Source of the DNA: Oscillospiraceae bacterium
GTDB lineage: Bacteria > Bacillota > Clostridia > Oscillospirales > Acutalibacteraceae
Reading direction: 5' to 3'
Assembly (NCBI GenBank): GCA_015066345.1
Contig: SVOQ01000002.1
Span: forward strand, 1 to 58,658
Length of the DNA: 58,658 nucleotides
Part shown: positions 51,232 to 58,658 of the stretch, one piece after another
Position numbering within the stretch: position 1 is the stretch's first letter
Layout: every line of letters begins with the position of its first letter
Translations under genes and position numbers: made by a program
Notes under the pieces: generated by a model
What the model was told of the DNA's origin: nothing
The model's input: only the letters and a program-made list of their open reading frames with translations
Databases searched by the model: none

Positions 51232-52389
51232 TTAAAAAACATCATAAAACACAGTTGTCTTTTTAGGAAAAGCCTTAAGGAAGTCGATACAATCCGTTTT
51301 TATTTCTGTATTTTCAATATATGAAATTTCGTTAAGGGTAAGCCCCTCTCTGCCCAATATTATTCTTGAAGCACCAAGAATATCCAACGCCAAATCATAT
51401 TGAGTTGAAGCATCTTTTTTAACAGTACACTTACCGTCCTCATAATCCACAGTAAAAATACCGTTATTTTTCTCTATCTGACTATCAGTTATTTTTACTG
51501 AAAAACTACCCTTTTCATCAGGATATACAGTAGCCTCAAGAACTTTTTCAACATCAAGAATTCTTGCCGCACCCTCATAGGTGTATATACGTTTTACGAG
51601 TCGATTTTCATCCTTTATTACCTCAAAAACAGGTGATGAAACGGGTAATTTATCAAAAATCACCGTATCGTAATTGCCGTCGTAAATTTTCACAAAACCC
51701 AAAAGATTAAGAAGTGCGGTTTTATTGTTGAATAAAAGTTCAGAAATATTAACCGTACGGGCAATTCTGTTAAGGGTAAATGTTACGTAACCCTTTGCGT
51801 CGTCGCGATTTACGAAATATGTATAACAACAACTTTCATAGGGTGTAAAACAAAAACTCTCGTAATTATCTCGGGCGAACATCATATTGCGTTTTTTAGC
51901 AATTTCCGTATATATGCTCTTTATAGTATCCTTGTGTTCCTCGGTCGCAATAGTAACCTCGTTAAATCTTTCAATTTTCTCAAAAGATTTAAATGAACAC
52001 TCGGCGTGTACGCATCTAAAAATAGTTTCGTAGCCGAATTTTCTGTAATATTCAATTGAAAATGGGTACAGTATACTGACAATTGCACCCTCTTTTAATG
52101 CGTGTTTAAATACCGTATCAAATGTTGCTCGTACTCCGCCCATACGACGATACTCGGGCTTTGATGCAACGCCGCCCACAGCCGCACAACCTATTTTGTT
52201 ACCGCAATAAAAATTGTACTTAAAACCGCATTCCATTTGTGAAATAAGGGTTTTACCCTCATCTATAAAAGCACCGAAGTTATCCACATTTTCTTCAAAG
52301 GTGGTTTCCTCAGCATTGTAAACATACGCACTTGCGGAAACTTCAGAGAACTGCTTATAATCATCTAATGTAAGTTTACGGACAACCAT
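51232..52389 (-). CDS. Eis-like GNAT acetyltransferase
   Basis: A 385-residue protein with the three-part Eis layout: N-terminal GNAT domain with the acetyl-CoA loop region KPEYRRMGGVRATFD, a second degenerate GNAT-like domain, and a C-terminal SCP2-like domain (ARILDVEKVLEAT onward). Typical Eis features MECGFKYNFYCG and SILYPFSIEYYRKFGYE are present. In other bacteria Eis proteins acetylate aminoglycosides or proteins; here the natural substrate is unknown. It is 10 bases after the DUF554 gene and so part of that transcript. Confidence 0.9.
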   Translation of the reverse strand: MVVRKLTLDDYKQFSEVSASAYVYNAEETTFEENVDNFGAFIDEGKTLISQMECGFKYNFYCGNKIGCAAVGGVASKPEYRRMGGVRATFDTVFKHALKEGAIVSILYPFSIEYYRKFGYETIFRCVHAECSFKSFEKIERFNEVTIATEEHKDTIKSIYTEIAKKRNMMFARDNYESFCFTPYESCCYTYFVNRDDAKGYVTFTLNRIARTVNISELLFNNKTALLNLLGFVKIYDGNYDTVIFDKLPVSSPVFEVIKDENRLVKRIYTYEGAARILDVEKVLEATVYPDEKGSFSVKITDSQIEKNNGIFTVDYEDGKCTVKKDASTQYDLALDILGASRIILGREGLTLNEISYIENTEIKTDCIDFLKAFPKKTTVFYDVF

Positions 52390-52399
52390 ATAAAATTCC

Positions 52400-53125
52400 T
52401 CACTGTACTAATTCAAAAATCATACATACAAACGGTACAAAAACTAAACCGGGAAGAAGGTTTGCAACCTTTATTTTTGTTACCTTTAAAAGATTAAGTC
52501 CTAAAGCCACAATCATTACGGACCCTGCACATATAAGTTCCGCTACTGCGAAATCGCTTAAAAACGAGCCTAAAAACATTGATAGTGCCACAAGTAAACC
52601 CTGAAAAACAAATACAAAAACTGCGGAGCACATAACACCTATACCAAGGTATGCGGCTAACATTGATGATGAAATCAAATCCAAAAGGGATTTTGTATAA
52701 ATCATCTGGTTATCGCCGGATATACCCGCATTCATTGAGCCTACAATAGTCATAGCACCCACACAGAAAAGAAGTGATGCGGTAACAAAACCCTGACTGA
52801 ATGTGGCAGTATCACCTTTATTTCCTTTTGATTTCTGACGTCTGTTCTGTAATTTATCGCCTAACTTTGTAAGTTTACCGTCAATATCTATAAGAGTGCC
52901 TATAATAGTTCCCAAAACCATTGAAATTATCATTACAAGTTGGTTTTCGCCCTTTATAACACCCGTTATACCAATAGCGAGAGTACAAAGACCAATAGCA
53001 CACATAACGCCGTTTGTTAATTTTTCAGGCATCTGTTTTTTAAGAAGAAGCCCTATACCGCTACCGATAAGAACGGTAATGGTATTAACTATTACTCCGC
53101 TGAATTTCATTAATATTTCAGGCAT
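52400..53125 (-). CDS. DUF554-family membrane protein
   Basis: A 241-residue protein with about seven membrane helices. It begins KFSGVIVNTITVLIGSGIGL and has LAIGITGVIKGENQLVMIIS, GTIIGTLIDIDGKL and GAMTIVGSMNAGISGDN, all typical of DUF554. The family is widespread in Firmicutes, with no proven function. The start may be the ATG at 53125, overlapping the RluA gene by 8 bases, or at 53110. Confidence 0.9.
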   Translation of the reverse strand: MPEILMKFSGVIVNTITVLIGSGIGLLLKKQMPEKLTNGVMCAIGLCTLAIGITGVIKGENQLVMIISMVLGTIIGTLIDIDGKLTKLGDKLQNRRQKSKGNKGDTATFSQGFVTASLLFCVGAMTIVGSMNAGISGDNQMIYTKSLLDLISSSMLAAYLGIGVMCSAVFVFVFQGLLVALSMFLGSFLSDFAVAELICAGSVMIVALGLNLLKVTKIKVANLLPGLVFVPFVCMIFELVQ

Positions 53126-53781
53126 TTAAAACATCTCCAAATGTATTCCAAGGATAATCATTCATTTCAGGACAAGATACGAAACTAAGCTTTTCTTTTG
53201 TAACGGGATGATAAAAACTTATGGCACAGGAATGAAGTGCTATATCCCCCGTTGTCCTGTCACGACTCCCGTATTTTATATCACCCGTAAGGGGTGTTTT
53301 TCGTGATGCAAACTGCACCCGTATCTGGTGGGTTCTACCCGTATGTAAAAGCACTCTAACAAGTGCTTTTTCGCCATTATTTTTTAAAACTTTATACTCG
53401 AGCGACGCCTCTTTGACCCCCTTACGTATACGTTTGACTACATAAGAGCGGTTTTTTTGAGAGTCTTTGAAGAGTAAATCCTTATCTTTCATTTTCAGGT
53501 ATACCGTCAGTAACCGCAAGGTACTCTTTAAAAAATCTTCCCTCGGCAATATCCGTTGAGAGAATACCCGCACTTTTCTTGTTGTTTGCAAAAATCATTA
53601 CACCGCCCACGTTTCTGTCAAGACGGTGTAAAAGGTGAAGGGGTTTACCTGCCCTATCACTCAATAGACCTATAATCCCCTTTTCGCCGGTTTGGGCATC
53701 TTCACTTAAAAGTCCCTTAGGTTTAATACAAACGGTTATATCCTCGTCCTCAAAAAGAACTTTTAAATCATTTTTCTGCAT
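53118..53781 (-). pseudogene. RluA-family pseudouridine synthase, frameshifted
   Basis: Two reading frames together make one RluA-type rRNA pseudouridine synthase. From the ATG at 53781 the first part has LLHRLDRNVGGVMIFANN (catalytic Asp in HRLD) and ends FKEYLAVTDGIPENER at TAA 53484-53482. The second frame continues from about 53490 with DKDLLFKDSQKNRSYVVKR, VRVLLHTGRTHQIRVQFA and DIALHSCAISFYHPVT to 53118. Removing one A from the AAA run near 53488 would join them as PENEDKDLLFKD, which fits the family. Either a true frameshift, a homopolymer assembly error, or ribosomal slippage; the gene otherwise looks undamaged. It overlaps the Na/Pi transporter gene by 14 bases. Confidence 0.88.
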
Positions 53782-55531
53782 GTAAGTCGTACTTTCTCTT
53801 ATATTCTTCGTAAACATCCTTGAACGCATCATCACCGTACTTAACGCTGTTAAGGTAATGGTGGGCATCGAAGGAGTCATTTTTAGCCTCAATAACCGCA
53901 ACGGCTATGTTTGAACAGTGGTCGGAAATTCTCTTGCAGTTAGTAAGTAAATCCGAAAGCACAAAGCCAAGCTCAATTGTACAGTCACCACGTTGCAAAC
54001 GTACAATATGGTGAGTTTTAATTTCCGCGGTAATACGGTCAATAACCTGTTCAAGGGGTTCAACTTTTGTTGCCAACTCGTAATCATTTTTCTCGTAAAC
54101 AAGAGTAGTTGTTATGATAATTTCAGTAATTGCATCAAGAAGAATACTAATTTCTTTATCTGCACTGTCGGAGAATTTGATTTTCTTTTCATAAATCTCC
54201 TCGGCTACCTTTTGAAGACCCTTTGCGTGGTCACCAAGACGTTCAAAATCACCAATTGTGTGAAGCATTCTTGCAACCGTTCTTGCATCGTTGTTTGAAA
54301 GGGATTGCTCGGACATTTTTACGAGATATGTGCCAAGATTATCCTCGTAAAGGTCGAGGATTTTTTCATTATCATGAACTGTTTTTACCGACTCTTTGTT
54401 ATAGTCTTTTACAAGCTTAAGTGACTCTAAAACGGTATCCTTTGCAAGGAGTGCCATTTTCACTGTATAATTATCACATTCCATAACAGCAATGGACGGA
54501 GATTTAACCAAGAGCAATTCGTCAAGATAAACCACATTTCCGGATGACTGAGCACTTTTTCCACCCTTCTTTTCGCGTATAATCTTCTCGGAAATTTTTG
54601 CAATATATTTAGAGAAGGGCATAAGGAAGAGCAATACCACGTTATACACAGTGTGAATTATAGCGATTGTTACGGGATTCACCTTCATTTCAGCTGTAGG
54701 TAAATCAAGAACATTTACAGCAATCATATATGTAGGTAACACAATCAGCATACCTATTATTTTTATTAATATTTGAGAAAAGGAAACCCTTTTTGCGTTT
54801 GCACCCGTACCGATGCTTGAAATAAGACCGGTTATACAAGTACCTATATTCTGACCGATAATAATGGGCACGGCTACGTCCCAAGTAATAGCACCAGTAA
54901 GAGATAAAGCCTGCAGAATACCAACTGATGCAGAGGATGACTGGATAACAGCAGTAACCAAAATACCCACAATAACCGCAAGAATGGGATTTTTAAACAT
55001 TGTGAATAACCCGCTTACATCAAGGCTTTCAACCGCGTCTGACATAATATCCATACCGTAAATAAGCACCGTAAAGCCGATAAAAATTGTACCGAGAGTT
55101 TTCTTTTTGTCGCTTTTCGCCATCATTGTAAAGGCGGTGCCCAAAACAGCAAGTATGGGTGAAAAAATCTGTGGTTTAAATATTTGTAAAATAACAGGTG
55201 AGCTTTCACCACCGATGCTCGACAAGGACAAAAGCCAGGCAGTAACCGTAGTACCTATATTAGCGCCAAAAAGCACTCCTATAGTGCTTTGAAACGACAT
55301 AAGACCCGAGTTAACAAGACCGACAAGTATAACAGTTGTTGCCGATGAGGACTGTATAATCGCAGTTACAATTAAACCCATGGTTAAACCCAGAATCGGC
55401 TTAGCCGTCATTTTTTTCAAAACTACCTCAAGCTTACTGCCCGCTAATTTTTCAAGGCAGCTTGACATAGTGCTCATACCGAACAGAAAAAATACCAAAC
55501 CGGCACATAACTCAACTATCATTTTCATCAT
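53768..55531 (-). CDS. Na/Pi cotransporter family protein with PhoU-like domain
   Basis: A sodium:phosphate (or related anion) transporter of the NptA type. The 587-residue protein has two inverted halves, each with the QSSSA signature (IIQSSSATTVILVGLVNSG and VIQSSSASVGILQALSLTG), about eight to nine membrane segments to residue 320, then a cytoplasmic PhoU-like helical domain from about 350 (MLHTIGDFERLGDHAKGLQK, LLTNCKRISDHCSNIAVAV). The PhoU-like tail probably gates transport according to phosphate status. AAGGAG lies 11 bases before the first ATG. First gene of a run with RluA, DUF554 and the Eis-like protein. Confidence 0.93.
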   Translation of the reverse strand: MMKMIVELCAGLVFFLFGMSTMSSCLEKLAGSKLEVVLKKMTAKPILGLTMGLIVTAIIQSSSATTVILVGLVNSGLMSFQSTIGVLFGANIGTTVTAWLLSLSSIGGESSPVILQIFKPQIFSPILAVLGTAFTMMAKSDKKKTLGTIFIGFTVLIYGMDIMSDAVESLDVSGLFTMFKNPILAVIVGILVTAVIQSSSASVGILQALSLTGAITWDVAVPIIIGQNIGTCITGLISSIGTGANAKRVSFSQILIKIIGMLIVLPTYMIAVNVLDLPTAEMKVNPVTIAIIHTVYNVVLLFLMPFSKYIAKISEKIIREKKGGKSAQSSGNVVYLDELLLVKSPSIAVMECDNYTVKMALLAKDTVLESLKLVKDYNKESVKTVHDNEKILDLYEDNLGTYLVKMSEQSLSNNDARTVARMLHTIGDFERLGDHAKGLQKVAEEIYEKKIKFSDSADKEISILLDAITEIIITTTLVYEKNDYELATKVEPLEQVIDRITAEIKTHHIVRLQRGDCTIELGFVLSDLLTNCKRISDHCSNIAVAVIEAKNDSFDAHHYLNSVKYGDDAFKDVYEEYKRKYDLHAEK

Positions 55532-55660
55532 AGTTTAGTACTCTCCTTTTTAACGCTTTATCCGCCATTATTTTTTATTTTAATCCAATTTATCACAATT
55601 ACGATGTTAACACAAAAAAGTCAATTCATCAATATTATTTGCAAAAAATTTACATAAAAA

Positions 55661-55688
55661 AAATCACTGCGCCGAAGCACAGTGATTT
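55661..55688 (-). terminator. Intrinsic terminator after the PRTase-like gene
   Basis: AAATCACTG (55661-55669) pairs with CAGTGATTT (55680-55688) around a 10-base loop. On the minus strand it runs into TTTTTTTATG, 17 bases after the stop. Confidence 0.8.
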
Positions 55689-55704
55689 CAGTATAAATTT
55701 CAAA

Positions 55705-56349
55705 TTAAAGTTTTGAAAAACCGTGGCAGTTTATAAGAGCATCAAGTTTCTTTTTCTCTTTACAAAGGGGACATTCGTGTGAAGGTACACTGAAATATCC
55801 GTCAAGGTCGTGAGGATTAAATACGGAGTTCACTTCGTAACCGCCACATTCTTTTGCAGTTGCGAAAATTGAAGCAATACCAACAACGTCACCACCATAG
55901 TAACGAACCGCCTCAATAGCACTCTGAGCGGTTGCACCCGATGCTACGGAAACCGCAAGAACAAGTACGTGCTTACCCTGTATCATAGGTACGATATTAT
56001 CTCTGAAGAACATCTGTGAGCCATTGGTGATTTCGGGAGTTACAACGTAAATTGTCTGGTGAGCATTGATATTTGCGAAGGAGTTTTTAGTAAGCTCCGC
56101 CGCAAGGCAAGTACCTACAACCTCCATACCGTCAAGACAGATAATTGTATCAACGATTGTAGTGTTGTAATTATAAGCAGAACAGAGCTCCTGTGCTACC
56201 GCTTTTGCCTCGGAATAACGGGATTTCTGGGCAGCAACGTCGATGTAATAGTTACTATGTGTATAACTTGTAGCAAAATGACCCTTAGCAACACGAAGAT
56301 AAAGGTTATTTCGCTTTGTTTTGATTTTCATAATGTTTGTAGTAGGCAT
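55705..56349 (-). CDS. PRTase-fold protein with altered PRPP loop
   Basis: A 214-residue protein of the type I phosphoribosyltransferase fold, related to orotate PRTases. GHFATSYTHSNYYIDVA, VDTIICLDGMEVVGT and VVTPEITNGSQMFFRDNI are characteristic of a clade common in Clostridia and usually named only phosphoribosyltransferase. The PRPP-binding loop, normally with two acidic residues (VDDVxTTGxT), reads HVLVLAVSVASGAT, so normal catalysis is doubtful. A C-terminal HECPLCKEKKKLDAL segment with CxxC follows. It may be a regulator or bind nucleotides rather than make them. Monocistronic, with its own terminator. Confidence 0.7.
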   Translation of the reverse strand: MPTTNIMKIKTKRNNLYLRVAKGHFATSYTHSNYYIDVAAQKSRYSEAKAVAQELCSAYNYNTTIVDTIICLDGMEVVGTCLAAELTKNSFANINAHQTIYVVTPEITNGSQMFFRDNIVPMIQGKHVLVLAVSVASGATAQSAIEAVRYYGGDVVGIASIFATAKECGGYEVNSVFNPHDLDGYFSVPSHECPLCKEKKKLDALINCHGFSKL

Positions 56350-56439
56350 ATTAACTCCCCTTTGAACTTTGAATATATTTATATTTTATATTAATCCACT
56401 GTCAATTTCTATTGGAGTAATGCATAAATTTTTAAACAC

Positions 56440-58440
<2,001 letters not shown>

Positions 58441-58514
58441 TCAAATACCTGATTATTATACCATAAGTAACAAAAAATGTCGAGAGTTATGCTCGGAATA
58501 TGCCTTATTGTACA

Positions 58515-58543
58515 TTGACAAAAAATTAATTTATTCTTATAAT
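58515..58543 (+). promoter_or_regulatory. Consensus SigA promoter of the chromate-transporter-like gene
   Basis: TTGACA (58515-58520) and TATAAT (58538-58543) are both perfect hexamers, 17 bases apart, 41 bases before the start codon at 58585. It is the strongest promoter match in the window. Confidence 0.8.
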
Positions 58544-58584
58544 TTAACACATATTGTATTATTATGTCCTGAAGAGGTGTTTTT

Positions 58585-58658
58585 TTGAAAAACAAAATTA
58601 AAAATGCCTTGATTCTGTTTGTGACTTTCTTAAAAATCGGTGCATTCACCTTTGGTGG
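58585..58658 (+). CDS. Chromate transporter family protein, 5' end only
   Basis: Only the first 24 codons are inside the window. Starting from a TTG at 58585 (GAGG ending 8 bases upstream), the frame reads a short basic lead, then ALILFVTFLKIGAFTFGG, which is the N-terminal signature of ChrA-type chromate transporters (the FxKIGxxxFGG motif of the first helix). In Firmicutes these usually come as two short tandem genes whose real substrate is unknown. The gene runs off the right edge. Confidence 0.75.
   Translation, partial: MKNKIKNALILFVTFLKIGAFTFG

Noticed and set aside
53118-53781. Programmed ribosomal frameshift as the main explanation of the split RluA gene
   Set aside because: No slippery heptamer or downstream structure is evident, and the shift is at a short A-run typical of sequence error; kept only as a minor possibility.

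Overview
The window reads like a chromosomal segment of a low-to-moderate-GC, endospore-forming Clostridia member, most likely an Oscillospiraceae/Ruminococcaceae-type gut anaerobe. The evidence is an alpha/beta-type small acid-soluble spore protein, two LytTR regulators (one with a DUF3021 partner), BspA-type and GLUG-type secreted proteins with dockerin-like tails, a TSCPD protein, an M29 aminopeptidase and Gram-positive-type lipoprotein and two-component genes. TGA is used normally as a stop, so the genetic code is standard. No rRNA, tRNA, CRISPR array, insertion sequence or phage gene was seen.

Layout. 1-406 is a gene-free patch of hairpins and short repeats, followed by a GPH-type sugar:cation symporter (+). 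From 2.0 to 27.5 kb every gene lies on the minus strand; this is the accessory part. Read in transcription order, 18.3 to 2.0 kb carries a GLUG-repeat secreted protein, two kinase-less receptor-like membrane proteins (B and C), a secreted papain-like protease, a third receptor-like protein (A), a BspA-type leucine-rich repeat protein, an OmpR-type response regulator, its histidine kinase, an alpha/beta hydrolase, a membrane-anchored YfjL-like/propeller protein, a MacB/LolD-type ABC ATPase, an FtsX-type permease and a rhomboid. The extracellular domain of the kinase is related to receptor-like proteins A, B and C, and the three secreted proteins end in dockerin-like tails. I consider this receptor-paralogue/dockerin-tail cluster the best candidate for an undescribed system. 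18.4-27.5 kb holds a LytTR regulator with a truncated MacB-like membrane protein, an AraC regulator, an XRE/TPR regulator with a pseudo-zincin membrane protein, a GH5 hydrolase, and an ABC transporter-LytTR-DUF3021 operon with a clear LytTR-type direct repeat in its promoter region.

27.7-40.2 kb (+) holds a HAD phosphatase with a GH38-like protein that lacks the usual nucleophile, then a compact run: nth, an oligopeptide-binding lipoprotein, vanZ-like, a glmU acetyltransferase half, pth, mfd, a TSCPD protein and an MTA/SAH-type nucleosidase. 40.4-58.6 kb is mixed housekeeping: metA and metY with a CAP/dockerin secreted protein, a metallophosphoesterase, an M29 peptidase, a spore protein, an iron alcohol dehydrogenase, a GH125 mannosidase, aspartate kinase, an Eis-like acetyltransferase, DUF554, a frameshifted RluA-type pseudouridine synthase, a Na/Pi cotransporter, a PRTase-like protein, ligA and the first codons of a chromate-transporter-like gene.

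Themes. The cell senses and remodels its surface (kinase, receptors, protease, FtsX/MacB transporters, rhomboid) and processes mannose-containing glycans with cytoplasmic enzymes (GH38-like, GH125, GH5). Methionine synthesis via O-acetylhomoserine is encoded by metA/metY. Intergenic spaces carry strong intrinsic terminators and a dispersed repeat family with a TTATAATCGGC...GCCCC core.
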